From Clostridia bacterium (GTDB lineage Bacteria > Bacillota > Clostridia > Oscillospirales > QAMX01): a stretch of DNA of 62,352 bases. Shown here in pieces: positions 17,480-25,875 of the stretch. How positions within the stretch are numbered: the stretch's first letter is position 1; each line of letters begins with the position of its first letter. Made by a program: the position numbers and the translations under genes. The stretch is taken from positions 1-62,352 of the forward strand of contig JAFRWU010000070.1 in the NCBI GenBank assembly GCA_017441705.1, written 5' to 3'. The notes beneath the pieces were generated by a model. It was not told the DNA's origin. It saw only the letters and a list, made by a program, of their open reading frames with translations, and did not search any database.

Positions 17480-17508
17480 TTGACAAATCAAGGAGTATAT
17501 GGTATACT
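17480..17508 (+). promoter_or_regulatory. Consensus promoter of the small Cys-rich protein
   Basis: A perfect TTGACA, a 17-bp spacer ending in TGG, and TATACT. It is one of the strongest-looking promoters in the window and drives only a 77-residue protein. Confidence 0.85.
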
Positions 17509-17610
17509 ATGTTCGTAAAATCATCGAACGGTCAGGCATAAGAGTTCGCCCCGCGGGGGATCCTTATGACAAAGCGTATCGAATGAAACGAGCCGAAAGG
17601 AGAAATCACA

Positions 17611-17844
17611 ATGAAAAAGGTTGCCCAGATTATCGGTTTGGTCGTTATCGCGGTAGGAATCCTCGTAGCTGTCGCTCTTCTTCTGAAGAAATACTTCGCC
17701 AAGAAGAAGGAAAAGGAAGAAGACGATTGCGGCATCGATGATCTCGACGAATTCGAACCCGACGACGAGTGCGACGGCGATTGCGACGCCTGCGACGATC
17801 CCTGCGACAAGGCCGAAGAAAAGAAGGAAGAGGACGCCGAGTAA
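17611..17844 (+). CDS. Small membrane protein with acidic Cys-rich tail
   Basis: This 77-residue protein is not recognised. Residues about 6-27 form one hydrophobic membrane helix, followed by a basic stretch (KKYFAKKKEK) that predicts the tail is cytoplasmic. Residues 36-77 are extremely acidic with five cysteines spaced C-x13-C-x3-C-x2-C-x3-C (DDECDGDCDACDDPC). This could bind metal ions or an iron-sulfur cluster, but no known motif is matched. AAAGGAG lies 8 bases before the ATG, a consensus promoter precedes it, and a terminator follows, so it forms a strong single-gene unit. Confidence 0.8.
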   Translation: MKKVAQIIGLVVIAVGILVAVALLLKKYFAKKKEKEEDDCGIDDLDEFEPDDECDGDCDACDDPCDKAEEKKEEDAE

Positions 17845-17870
17845 TCGTCCCTCCTTTCACAACGCGAACG

Positions 17871-17903
17871 AGAGCCGTCCGGAAAACCGGGCGGCTCTTT
17901 TCT
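17871..17903 (+). terminator. Terminator after the small Cys-rich gene
   Basis: GAGCCGTCCGG (17872-17882) pairs with CCGGGCGGCTC (17887-17897) around AAAA, followed by TTTTCTG. Confidence 0.8.
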
Positions 17904-17908
17904 GCCGG

Positions 17909-18211
17909 TCACAGGACCGTGAAATAGAGGATCCAGGAGGCGGCGAGGAGCAGAAAAAGCGTCAGGGAAAGAAGCCAGGCGAGCTTTCCCCCTCTTCCCG
18001 TGCGCCGGGGCTGGCTGAAATCGCCCGCCAGGGCCTCCGCCTCCGCCAGGAACTCCCCGTCGGAGAGCCCCGCGTCCTCCTTCAGAATAAAGATCGCCTC
18101 TTCAAAATCGCTTTCATCCGCGCCGCGCAGCACGAAAATGCGTTTGGATACGCCGTTGTGCGCCCAATGCAGGCGCGTTCCGATGGGATACAGATCTCTC
18201 CCTCCTTTCAC
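17909..18211 (-). CDS. Small tail-anchored protein downstream of ypeB
   Basis: The 100-residue protein is not recognised. It has a soluble N-terminal part with an acidic helix (ADESDFEEAIFILKEDAG) and one hydrophobic helix at the very C-terminus (about 77-98), as in a tail-anchored protein. The start is ambiguous: GTG at 18211 has no ribosome site, whereas an ideal AAAGGAGG lies inside the frame and is 7 bases before a CTG at 18193. It follows the ypeB stop by 14 bases and is probably co-transcribed, which hints at a spore or envelope role. Confidence 0.65.
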   Translation of the reverse strand: MKGGRDLYPIGTRLHWAHNGVSKRIFVLRGADESDFEEAIFILKEDAGLSDGEFLAEAEALAGDFSQPRRTGRGGKLAWLLSLTLFLLLAASWILYFTVL

Positions 18212-18225
18212 CGGCGGTCGGAGCT

Positions 18226-19554
18226 TCAGTAGGTCAGAAAACAGCCGTCCTCTTCGGAAATCAGAAGGATCTTCTCCTCCTCGCCGCTTTCGGCGTTGAG
18301 GTAGCAGAGGAACCCGTTTCCATCCCGGTCGGCGGTCCGGATCTCAAAACAGGGCGTCTCCTCCCCGCTTTCGGCCGCGATCAGCGCGGGACGGCTCCCG
18401 ACACACCGGAACCCGTCGGCAAGCTCCGGCGGCTCGTACGCCTCTCCGAAAGAATCGGGCAGCTCGCGCTCCCGGTGCGATCGCAGGAAGCCGGAAGCGT
18501 CGGCGGCGACGATCCTGCCGTCCTCAAGCGAAACGCCGAGGCGGATCTCGTCGGGATAGAGCCGCGCGCCGTTTTGCTCCGGCGCAAAGGAAACATAGAG
18601 GACGCCGCTCTCCCGGCGCATGACGCCTTCCGCGGCGCCGCCGTATCCCGCCTTTTTCAGGAAGGCTTTCGCTTCCTTCACCGCTTCGCCCGGGGAAAGC
18701 CGGCTGCCGCCGGTTTCGCCCGAGACCGCATAAGAAAGCAGTTTTCCTCCGTTTTTGGCGACCCGGATCGTCCCGGTCTCTCCGTTTTCGGTGTGGAATT
18801 CATAATACGGGATCTCCTCGCCGCCCTCGCCCGCGGGGATCGCCGCCTCCCGCGGCAGGCCGAAAAGCGAAGCGGCGTATTCCCTCGCTTCCTCTTCGTT
18901 CACCTCGGGAAGCTCCAGCGCCGCCGCCTGCTTCCCGGAGGATTCCTTCCCTGCGCCGTCCGGGCCCGGAAACTCTCCGTTCAGAGCGGAGACGGCGCCG
19001 GCAAAGCTTCCCTTCGCCGTTTCCGGAAGGGAGTCCGGATCGGCTTCTTCCGGCAGATCGTCAAAAAACGTCTCCTCGTAGATATATGCCGCCCGCTCCG
19101 AAAAAGAACTCAGGATCTCCCCGGAGATTGCGCGGAGCGACGCCAGCTCCTTCCTTTCCTTCTCGCCCGGAAGCTTTCCCCGCGCCGCGGCGTCGGCGAT
19201 CTGTCCGGTCTTTTCCGCCGCCCGGTTGAGATAATCGACGACCCTGTCGCTTCCCCGTCCCGTTCCGGGCAGTTCCGCCAGGCGCGCGGCCGCGATCCCC
19301 GCCCGGCGGGCGGCTTCGGAGGCGAGCTTTCCGATCATGGCCGGCGTGCGCGCCGCCGTCGTTTTCAAAAGCGAGGCGTCCAGGACCTCCAGCGAGGCGA
19401 CGAGTTCCTGATACGCCCGCCGGGATCCCCGCCGGGCTTCGGCCTTCAGCGCCGCGGTTTCCCGGCGGCTTTCGATCAGAAAGCCGGATAAAACCAGAAC
19501 CAGCGCGGTAAAATAGGAAATCAGACGAACCACTCCCCGTGTGCGCAGGGTCAT
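18226..19554 (-). CDS. ypeB: Germination protein YpeB
   Basis: The 442-residue protein matches YpeB, which in Bacillus localises and protects the spore cortex-lytic enzyme SleB in the inner spore membrane. An N-terminal membrane helix (about 10-27) leads into a long alpha-helical region and then PepSY-like repeats in the C-terminal half (the GGKLLSYAVSGE and RLSPGEAVKEAKAFLKKAGY blocks). AAAGGAG lies upstream of the ATG at 19554; longer open sequence upstream is antisense to gltX and glnS and is not coding. SleB, normally encoded next to it, is not in this window. A 100-residue membrane protein follows instead. Confidence 0.88.
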   Translation of the reverse strand: MTLRTRGVVRLISYFTALVLVLSGFLIESRRETAALKAEARRGSRRAYQELVASLEVLDASLLKTTAARTPAMIGKLASEAARRAGIAAARLAELPGTGRGSDRVVDYLNRAAEKTGQIADAAARGKLPGEKERKELASLRAISGEILSSFSERAAYIYEETFFDDLPEEADPDSLPETAKGSFAGAVSALNGEFPGPDGAGKESSGKQAAALELPEVNEEEAREYAASLFGLPREAAIPAGEGGEEIPYYEFHTENGETGTIRVAKNGGKLLSYAVSGETGGSRLSPGEAVKEAKAFLKKAGYGGAAEGVMRRESGVLYVSFAPEQNGARLYPDEIRLGVSLEDGRIVAADASGFLRSHRERELPDSFGEAYEPPELADGFRCVGSRPALIAAESGEETPCFEIRTADRDGNGFLCYLNAESGEEEKILLISEEDGCFLTY

Positions 19555-19578
19555 CCGTATCGCTCCTTTCGAGCCCGA

Positions 19579-19594
19579 CGTTTCACGTGAAACG
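19579..19594. promoter_or_regulatory. parS-like centromere site 1
   Basis: CGTTTCACGTGAAACG is a perfect 16-bp palindrome and matches the B. subtilis parS consensus TGTTTCACGTGAAACA at 14 of 16 positions; only the outer pair differs. ParB/Spo0J would bind here. It lies in the gap between ypeB and gltX, about 34 kb from dnaA. Confidence 0.85.
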
Positions 19595-19656
19595 CCGGCG
19601 TTTTCTTTCAGTATGCCCCGCCCGCGGAAGAATATACCGCCGCCGCTTCCCGGAAG

Positions 19657-19672
19657 GGTTTCACGTGGAACA
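19657..19672. promoter_or_regulatory. parS-like centromere site 2
   Basis: GGTTTCACGTGGAACA matches the parS consensus at 14 of 16 positions and begins 78 bases after the first site. It lies just upstream of the gltX promoter. Confidence 0.8.
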
Positions 19673-19678
19673 ATTTTC

Positions 19679-19707
19679 TTGCAATCGTCCCGCATTTGTA
19701 GTAAGAT
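19679..19707 (+). promoter_or_regulatory. Predicted promoter of gltX
   Basis: TTGCAA, a 17-bp spacer and TAAGAT, starting 7 bases after the second parS-like site, so bound ParB might influence it. Confidence 0.6.
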
Positions 19708-19740
19708 GAAAGACGCAATAACAAAAAGGAACGGAATGCT

Positions 19741-21384
19741 ATGGATTATCAGGCTCTGGCGGATCTTCTCTATCCCGATCTCGCGCACGACTGCGCGTAT
19801 TACGAAGCCCTCTACCCCGAGCGGGACCTTCCCGAAGGCGCGATGGTCACCCGCTTCGCTCCCAGCCCCACCGGCTATCTGCACCTCGGCGGAGTCTATC
19901 AGGTCATGTGCGACGAGAGGCTCGCCCATCGCTCCGGCGGCGTCTTCATGCTCCGGATCGAGGACACCGACAGCAAGCGCGAGCTGGCCGACGGCGTCCG
20001 GGTGATCCTCGACGGCATCGAAAAGTTCGGCATCACCATCGACGAAGGCGTGACGCGAGCGGGGGAAAAGGGCGCCTACGGTCCCTATATCCAGAGCGAG
20101 CGGCGCGAGATCTACCGCACCTTCGCAAAGCGCCTCGTGGCTCTGGGAAAAGCGTACCCCTGCTTCTGCAGCGAGGAAAAGCTCGCCGCCATGCGCGCCG
20201 AGCAGGAAGCAAACAAGGAAAACCCGGGCTATTACGGAAAATACGCCGCCTGCCGCGGGCTCTCGCTCGACGAGGTCAGGGCGCATCTGGAAGCGGGCGA
20301 CAGCTTCGTTCTCCGTTTCCGCGCAGAGCCGACCGGCACGCGTCCCGAGTTCTCCGACTGCGTGCGCGGCCGGATCGATGTGCCCGAAAACGACGCGGAC
20401 ATGGTCCTGATGAAATCCGACGGCATCCCCGTTTATCACTTTGCCCACGCCGTGGACGATCACCTGATGCGTACGACCCACGTGGTGCGCGGCGAGGAAT
20501 GGCTCGCCACCCTGCCCCTGCACGTGGCGCTGTTCGATTCCTTCGGATGGAAGCGTCCCCGGTATATCCACACCGCCACCATCATGAAGCAGGACGGCGG
20601 CGGCAAGCGCAAGCTTTCCAAGCGCAAGGATCCCGAAGCCGCCGTGGAGTACTTCTTCACCGAAGGCTACCCGAAGGAAGCCCTGATCGACTATCTTTTG
20701 ATGCTTCTGAATTCCAATTACGAGGAATGGCGCGACGCGAATCCCTCCCTTTCCTACGAAGAATTTCCCTATTCGGTGGAAAAGATGAGCCACAGCGGAG
20801 CTCTCTTCGACTTCTCCAAGCTGAACGACGTCTCCAAAAACGTCATTTCCCGCATGAGCGCCGAAGAGGCCTTCGCCTCCGCCTCTCTCTGGAGCCGGAG
20901 TTACGCGCCGGAATGGCACGCCCTTTTCACGAAGGATCCCGCAAAGGCGCTGGCGATCCTCTCCATCGGGCGCGGCGGCGAAAAGCCCCGAAAGGATCTC
21001 GGAGCCTGGAAGGAGCTTCCCGCCTACGCCGGTTTCTTCTTCGCCGAGACCTTCGCGCCGGATTACGAGCCGCTCCGGACCTTTGACGCCGCAGACGTCC
21101 GCACGGTATTTGCGAGATATCCTTCTCTTTACGATCCCGCCGATGACCAGCAGACCTGGTTCGGCCGGATCAAGGAGCTGGCGGCGGAAATGGGCTACGC
21201 GCCGGACACCAAGACCTGGAAGAAAAACAAGGAAGCCTACAAGGGTCACGCCGGCGATATCAGCATGATGCTGCGCGTGGCGGTGACCGGCAGACAGAAC
21301 TCCCCCGACCTGTGCGAGGTCATGCGCATCCTGGGCGCCGAAGAGGTGTCCGCGCGCCTGGCGCGCGCCGCCGAAGCCATCTGA
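19741..21384 (+). CDS. gltX: Glutamyl-tRNA synthetase
   Basis: The 547-residue class I synthetase charges tRNA-Glu. The HIGH-type motif is SPTGYLHLG at residues 42-50 and the KMSKS-type motif is KLSKRKD near 290. It is longer than the 465-490 residues usual for bacterial GltX, mostly through the first 35 residues and the anticodon-binding half. Because glnS is next to it, this GltX probably need not misacylate tRNA-Gln. AAAGGAAC precedes the ATG. A hairpin lies between it and glnS. Confidence 0.92.
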   Translation: MDYQALADLLYPDLAHDCAYYEALYPERDLPEGAMVTRFAPSPTGYLHLGGVYQVMCDERLAHRSGGVFMLRIEDTDSKRELADGVRVILDGIEKFGITIDEGVTRAGEKGAYGPYIQSERREIYRTFAKRLVALGKAYPCFCSEEKLAAMRAEQEANKENPGYYGKYAACRGLSLDEVRAHLEAGDSFVLRFRAEPTGTRPEFSDCVRGRIDVPENDADMVLMKSDGIPVYHFAHAVDDHLMRTTHVVRGEEWLATLPLHVALFDSFGWKRPRYIHTATIMKQDGGGKRKLSKRKDPEAAVEYFFTEGYPKEALIDYLLMLLNSNYEEWRDANPSLSYEEFPYSVEKMSHSGALFDFSKLNDVSKNVISRMSAEEAFASASLWSRSYAPEWHALFTKDPAKALAILSIGRGGEKPRKDLGAWKELPAYAGFFFAETFAPDYEPLRTFDAADVRTVFARYPSLYDPADDQQTWFGRIKELAAEMGYAPDTKTWKKNKEAYKGHAGDISMMLRVAVTGRQNSPDLCEVMRILGAEEVSARLARAAEAI

Positions 21385-21386
21385 GC

Positions 21387-21406
21387 GGGAAGCGAAAGCG
21401 CTTCCC
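21387..21406 (+). other. Hairpin between gltX and glnS
   Basis: GGGAAGCG (21387-21394) pairs with CGCTTCCC (21399-21406) around AAAG. There is no T-run, so it may be an RNA-stabilising or processing hairpin that separates the two genes of one transcript. Confidence 0.45.
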
Positions 21407-21435
21407 CGGAATTCCAAGACAAAGGACGTAACGAC

Positions 21436-23100
21436 ATGGAAGAGAATCTTGCAAGCAACTTCATTTTCGATATCATCGACGACGACCTGGCCTCCGGACG
21501 CGAGGACCACGTGCACACCCGTTTCCCGCCCGAGCCCAACGGCATGCTGCACATCGGGTCGGCCAAGGCCATCTATATCAATTACACCACCGCGAAAAAA
21601 TACGGCGGCCTTTTCAATCTGCGCATGGACGACACCAATCCCTCCAAGGAAAACGAGGACCTGGTGCGCGCCATCCATGAGGATCTGGTCTGGCTCACCG
21701 GCGAAGAGCCCAGCGGCGGCGTGTTTTACGGCTCGGATTATTTCGACCGCTGCTTCGAATACGCCGTGAAGCTGATCAAGGACGGCAAGGCCTACGTGTG
21801 CGATCTTTCGGCCGACGAAATGCGGGAATACCGCGGCACCCTGACCACGCCGGGGCGCGAAAGCCCCTGGAGAAACCGTTCGGTGGAGGAGAATCTCGAT
21901 CTTTTCTACCGGATGCGCGACGGCGAATTCCCCGACGGCGCCAAGACGCTGCGCGCCAGGATCGACATGGCGAGCCCCAATATGAACCTGCGTGATCCGG
22001 CCATCTACCGGATCCTGCACATGCCTCATCACCGTCAGGGCGACAAATGGTGCATTTATCCCCTCTACGATTTCGCCCATCCCATCCAGGACGCCACCGA
22101 GGGCATCACCCATTCGCTCTGCTCCATCGAATTTGCCGATCACCGGGTGCTTTACGACTGGGTCGTGGACAACGTGGGCATCGAGAAAAAGCCGCATCAG
22201 TATGAGTTCGCCCGCCTGAACCTGACCTATACCGTCATGAGCAAGCGCTATCTCAGAAGCCTTGTGGAGGCGGGGATCGTGGACGGATGGGACGATCCCA
22301 GGCTGCCCACCCTGGCCGGGATGCGCAGGAGAGGCTACACTCCCTCCGCGATCTTCGATTTCGTGCGCCGCGCGGGCATTTCCAAGACCCTGTCGCTGGC
22401 CGATGCGGGCCTTCTCGAGCACTGCATCCGGGAGGAGCTCAACAAAACCGCTCTGCGCCGGGTGGCGGTCCTGAACCCGCTGAAGGTCACGATCGTGAAT
22501 TATCCCGAGGACAAGGAGGAATCCGTCCTTCTGCCCAACAATCCCGAGGATCCCGCGGCCGGGATGCGCGCTCTCCCCTTCACCCGGGAGATCTATATCG
22601 ACCGGGAGGATTTCGCCATGGTGCCGCCTCCCAAATTCCACCGTCTCTCCCCCGGCAAGGAAGTGCGTCTGATGGGCTCCTACATCATCAAGTGCGAGGA
22701 GGCCGTGCTGGACGAGGCCGGCGAGGTGAAGGAGCTTCTCTGCACCGCCGATCTCGAGACCGGCAGCGGCAACCCCGCCGACGGGCGCAAGGTGCGCGGC
22801 GTGTCTCACTGGCTCTCCGCAAAATACGCCGTGGAGGCCGAGGCGCGGCTCTACGACCACCTTCTCACCCTGGAAAACGTGGCGGATCTGCCCGAAGGAA
22901 AGACCTATAACGATTATTTCAATCCCGCGTCGCTCACGGTCAAGCCGGGGATCAAGCTGGAGCCTTCCCTGAAGGACGCGAAGCCCGGCGAAAAATTCCA
23001 ATTCGTCCGCGTCGGCTACTTCACCCCCGATTCGAAGCATCCCGGCGTTTTCAACCGTGTGGTGAGCCTGAAGGATTCCTTCGCAAAAACAGCCAAATAA
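21436..23100 (+). CDS. glnS: Glutaminyl-tRNA synthetase
   Basis: The 554-residue class I synthetase charges tRNA-Gln directly. The HIGH motif is PPEPNGMLHIGSAKA at residues 31-45 and the KMSKS-type motif is VMSKRYL near 266-272; the GlnRS-specific catalytic region (RMDDTNP, HPIQDATEGITHS) is intact, followed by the two-beta-barrel anticodon domain from about 340. Most Firmicutes lack GlnRS and use Glu-tRNA amidation by GatCAB, so its presence is a lineage marker that probably came by old transfer. It lies 51 bases after gltX and ends at a strong terminator. Confidence 0.93.
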   Translation: MEENLASNFIFDIIDDDLASGREDHVHTRFPPEPNGMLHIGSAKAIYINYTTAKKYGGLFNLRMDDTNPSKENEDLVRAIHEDLVWLTGEEPSGGVFYGSDYFDRCFEYAVKLIKDGKAYVCDLSADEMREYRGTLTTPGRESPWRNRSVEENLDLFYRMRDGEFPDGAKTLRARIDMASPNMNLRDPAIYRILHMPHHRQGDKWCIYPLYDFAHPIQDATEGITHSLCSIEFADHRVLYDWVVDNVGIEKKPHQYEFARLNLTYTVMSKRYLRSLVEAGIVDGWDDPRLPTLAGMRRRGYTPSAIFDFVRRAGISKTLSLADAGLLEHCIREELNKTALRRVAVLNPLKVTIVNYPEDKEESVLLPNNPEDPAAGMRALPFTREIYIDREDFAMVPPPKFHRLSPGKEVRLMGSYIIKCEEAVLDEAGEVKELLCTADLETGSGNPADGRKVRGVSHWLSAKYAVEAEARLYDHLLTLENVADLPEGKTYNDYFNPASLTVKPGIKLEPSLKDAKPGEKFQFVRVGYFTPDSKHPGVFNRVVSLKDSFAKTAK

Positions 23101-23103
23101 CGA

Positions 23104-23136
23104 AAAGAGCCTAAAAGTTTTGCTTTTAGGCTCTTT
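23104..23136 (+). terminator. Terminator of gltX-glnS
   Basis: A 14-bp stem (23104-23117 with 23123-23136) around TTTTG, ending in CTCTTTC. Confidence 0.85.
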
Positions 23137-23159
23137 CGGTCAAAAAGGAGAGTATTGAG

Positions 23160-23882
23160 ATGAAAAAGGCATTGATTTTCCGCGGCGGATGGGATGGCCA
23201 CGAACCGGTGCTGGTTTCCGAGCGCTTCAAGAGGCTTCTGGAAAAACACGGCTGGGAAGTGACGATCTCCGACACGCAGGAGCCTCTGGGCGATCTGGAC
23301 GCGCTTCTGAAGCTGGATCTGATCATCCCCTGCTGGACCATGGGCAGGATCGATCCGCAGTATTCGCGGAACGTGGCGAAGGCCGTCGCCTCCGGCGTGG
23401 GCCTTGCAGGCTGCCACGGCGGCATGTGCGACGCCTTCCGCGAGGATACCGAATGGCAGTTCATGACCGGCGGCCAATGGGTCAGCCATCCCGGCGGAGA
23501 CGGCGTGCGCTACACCGTCAATATCTGTCACGGCTCCAGCCCGATCACCGAAGGTCTTGAGGATTTCGAGGTGGAAAGCGAGCAGTATTACGTCCACGTG
23601 GATCCCGCCATCGAGGTCCTTGCCACCACCCGATTCCCCGTGGTGACCTATTATCACTCCTCCAACAAGGCCTGCGACGTGCCGGTGGCCTGGACCAAGT
23701 TCTGGGGTGTCGGCCGGGTGTTCTACTCCTCCCTCGGCCACCATGACGACGTGTTTGACAAATCTCCCTCCGCCGAGATCCTGATGGAGCGCGGGCTTCT
23801 GTGGGCCGGCGAGGGCAAGGCCTATGCGAAGGAGCACGGGCTTGACGTTTCCAAATACGAAAACACCGCAAAAATGTACTGA
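23160..23882 (+). CDS. ThuA-like domain protein
   Basis: The 240-residue protein matches the ThuA family (trehalose-utilisation-associated, glutamine-amidotransferase-like fold). Typical blocks are LIFRGGWDGHEP at the start, CHGGMCDAFRE near 84-94, and WTKFWGVGRVFYSSLGHHDDVF near 178-199. The cysteine in GCHGG lies where amidotransferases keep their nucleophile, but ThuA proteins are not proven enzymes; one homolog takes part in sugar oxidation. AAAGGAG precedes the ATG. It stands alone between two terminator-like hairpins. Confidence 0.8.
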   Translation: MKKALIFRGGWDGHEPVLVSERFKRLLEKHGWEVTISDTQEPLGDLDALLKLDLIIPCWTMGRIDPQYSRNVAKAVASGVGLAGCHGGMCDAFREDTEWQFMTGGQWVSHPGGDGVRYTVNICHGSSPITEGLEDFEVESEQYYVHVDPAIEVLATTRFPVVTYYHSSNKACDVPVAWTKFWGVGRVFYSSLGHHDDVFDKSPSAEILMERGLLWAGEGKAYAKEHGLDVSKYENTAKMY

Positions 23883-23936
23883 TTGATCCGTTTTCTCCCG
23901 GTTATTTGTTCGATTCCATTTGTTTTCAGAACTTTT

Positions 23937-23964
23937 CCTGCGGTGCATGAATATGCGCCGCAGG
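23937..23964 (+). terminator. Hairpin after the ThuA-like gene
   Basis: CCTGCGGTGCAT (23937-23948) and ATGCGCCGCAGG (23953-23964) pair along 12 positions including one U-G pair. Only a weak T-run (AATCTTGTC) follows, so termination would be partial. Confidence 0.5.
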
Positions 23965-24087
23965 AATCTTGTCTCTCATTTTACAAAATTTTAACCTGTC
24001 GTTCACGATTTGTTCACACTTTTGATGCCGTTTTGAAACATCACGGTGTTATCATAAGGATACGAACTTCTGAAAGGAGATGATTTC

Positions 24088-25791
24088 TTGCGCCGTTTTC
24101 GGCTGCTGCCGGGCATTCTGTCCGTTCTTGTCGCTCTGGCGCTTCTCGCGGGCTGCCGGTCTGCGCTTCCCGGAGAGACCGGTTCCGGATCGTCTGAGCC
24201 TCTCCCGCCCGGAACAGCGGAGAAAGGCGGAGAGACCGGAACCGTCGAGCCGGATCCCGATTCCGGGCGGCTCACGCCGGAGGGGACCCTTCTCCCGCCG
24301 GAGGACTGGTCAGGCGGCGAGCTTTTCCCCTATCCGGTCGTGTTCCCCTACCGTTTCGAGCGTGAAAATCCGGCGGAAAACCGGGAAGGGACCTATCTTT
24401 TATACGGCCTTGCCGACGCGGAAGGGCGGATCGTCACCGATCCGTATTTCGCCGATTTTGAAATCGTCGCCGCCGGCGACGGCACGCGCTTTCTGATCCT
24501 CACGCATTACACGGAATCCTATCTTGCCTGGCTGAAAACCGAGCTTTTCGGCCTGACTTCCATGATCCCGCCCCAAACCGAGACGATGATCCTCGAAAAA
24601 AACGGCCGCTGGTCGACTTCCTTCGGAAGCGAGGCGAGCTATCTCGGCGAAAACCGGCTTCTTCTCGCAAAGGGCTCCCGCCTGGAGATCTACAGGACCG
24701 ACGGGTCCCTTCTGCTTCCTCCCTGGGATCTGCCGTCAAGCGCCCTTCTGCGCGCCGGGATCCCTTCCGGCTGCTGGCGGCCGTCCGGTGCTGACGGCTA
24801 CGTCTTTTCCTCCGGTCTCCTGCCGGTCTGCGGCCTCGCGCCGGAGGGTGACGACGGAAGATATCTTTTCAACTATATCGATTCCGGCGGAAACCTTCTG
24901 CTTCCCGAAAACTGTCCGGCGCTTTCGGCCTTCGATCCCTACGGCATGGCGGCCGTCAGGGACCCCGATACGGGGCTTTTCGGCGTGATCGACGTCTCCG
25001 GCAGGTATCTTCTGGAGCCGGCATACGAATTCTGTCTGAACGCGGTGACCCGGGACCTCTATTCCTTTACCGTCGACGAAGCCTTTTACGGACTCCTGCG
25101 GGTCTCCACCGGCGAAACGGTCTTTCCCGCGAAATTCCGGGATATCCCGGCACAGCCGGAGGATCCCAACGGGATCGTATGGCTCTCCCCGGAAACCAAT
25201 TATTACCCGTGGTCGGTCGAAACCGGCAAGCGGGCGTTTTTGCCCGCGCCTCTTTCGGAGCTCCCCGGAAGCAGCGCGAAGGAGCGCTTTTATCCTCTTG
25301 CCGGGGACTGGTATTATTTCCGTCACGGTTACGGCGACCCCGGGCGCGCGCCGGAATGGATCCTTTTCCGGTATAACGATCCGGCCTCCCGTCTGACCTA
25401 TCCCGCGCAGGATTATTTTGAGCCGGAGTACGACGAGGCGCGGGACAGGATCGTTCTGATGCGGCAGGAGGATCTCGGATACGTGGCGCACGCGCTTTTC
25501 CTGGATCCCGCGACCGGCGAAGAGAGCGAACCGGAGCATTATTATTCTCCCGCGTTCGAGCTGGGGGACGGCCTCTATAAATTCCAGTATGCCGCCGGGG
25601 AAGGACCCGCGGCCACTCTCTTTCTGGACGCCGCCGGGAACCGGTTCTTCCCGGAGGATTTCCTGTCGGCCAAGCCTTCCGGCGGCGGGCTTTACGCCTG
25701 CGCCGGCGAAGAGGGCTCCTGCCTTTGCCGCCGGGACGGCGCGCGGATCCTTTCCCTGCCGCCGGCCGAAACCGCCGTGCGGAAGGCATGA
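24088..25791 (+). CDS. WG-repeat-like surface lipoprotein
   Basis: The 567-residue protein starts with a lipoprotein signal peptide; lipobox LLAGC puts the lipidated cysteine at residue 23. A Ser/Gly/Pro-rich linker (about 25-75) follows, then beta-rich repeats of the WG type (for example FDPYGMAAVRDPDTGLFGVID and YGLLRVSTGETVFPAKF), which occur in cell-surface proteins of gut Clostridia. The start is TTG at 24088, preceded by AAAGGAGATGA. It is a single gene between hairpins. The repeats suggest binding or scaffolding at the cell surface; no enzyme motif is seen. Confidence 0.75.
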   Translation: MRRFRLLPGILSVLVALALLAGCRSALPGETGSGSSEPLPPGTAEKGGETGTVEPDPDSGRLTPEGTLLPPEDWSGGELFPYPVVFPYRFERENPAENREGTYLLYGLADAEGRIVTDPYFADFEIVAAGDGTRFLILTHYTESYLAWLKTELFGLTSMIPPQTETMILEKNGRWSTSFGSEASYLGENRLLLAKGSRLEIYRTDGSLLLPPWDLPSSALLRAGIPSGCWRPSGADGYVFSSGLLPVCGLAPEGDDGRYLFNYIDSGGNLLLPENCPALSAFDPYGMAAVRDPDTGLFGVIDVSGRYLLEPAYEFCLNAVTRDLYSFTVDEAFYGLLRVSTGETVFPAKFRDIPAQPEDPNGIVWLSPETNYYPWSVETGKRAFLPAPLSELPGSSAKERFYPLAGDWYYFRHGYGDPGRAPEWILFRYNDPASRLTYPAQDYFEPEYDEARDRIVLMRQEDLGYVAHALFLDPATGEESEPEHYYSPAFELGDGLYKFQYAAGEGPAATLFLDAAGNRFFPEDFLSAKPSGGGLYACAGEEGSCLCRRDGARILSLPPAETAVRKA

Positions 25792-25823
25792 TCCGGTTTC
25801 CGGGCTCCCCGCAAAAACAAACG

Positions 25824-25864
25824 CCCGGCGAGGGAACGCTTCCGCGTTCCTTCGCCGGGTTTTA
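25824..25864. terminator. Bidirectional terminator
   Basis: CCCGGCGAGGGAACGC and GCGTTCCTTCGCCGGG pair (25824-25839 with 25844-25859, one mismatch) followed by TTTTT on the plus strand; the minus strand ends in GTTTGTTTTTG. It serves the lipoprotein gene and the convergent histidine kinase gene. Confidence 0.85.
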
Positions 25865-25875
25865 ATACGCTTTTC

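Noticed and set aside
15002..17491. 829-residue minus-strand open frame
   Set aside because: Antisense to the GH42 beta-galactosidase gene, whose catalytic residues and family length are clear.
19555..23040. Long upstream extension of the ypeB frame
   Set aside because: The extension runs antisense through gltX and glnS and across the parS-like sites; the YpeB start with a ribosome site at 19554 explains the protein.
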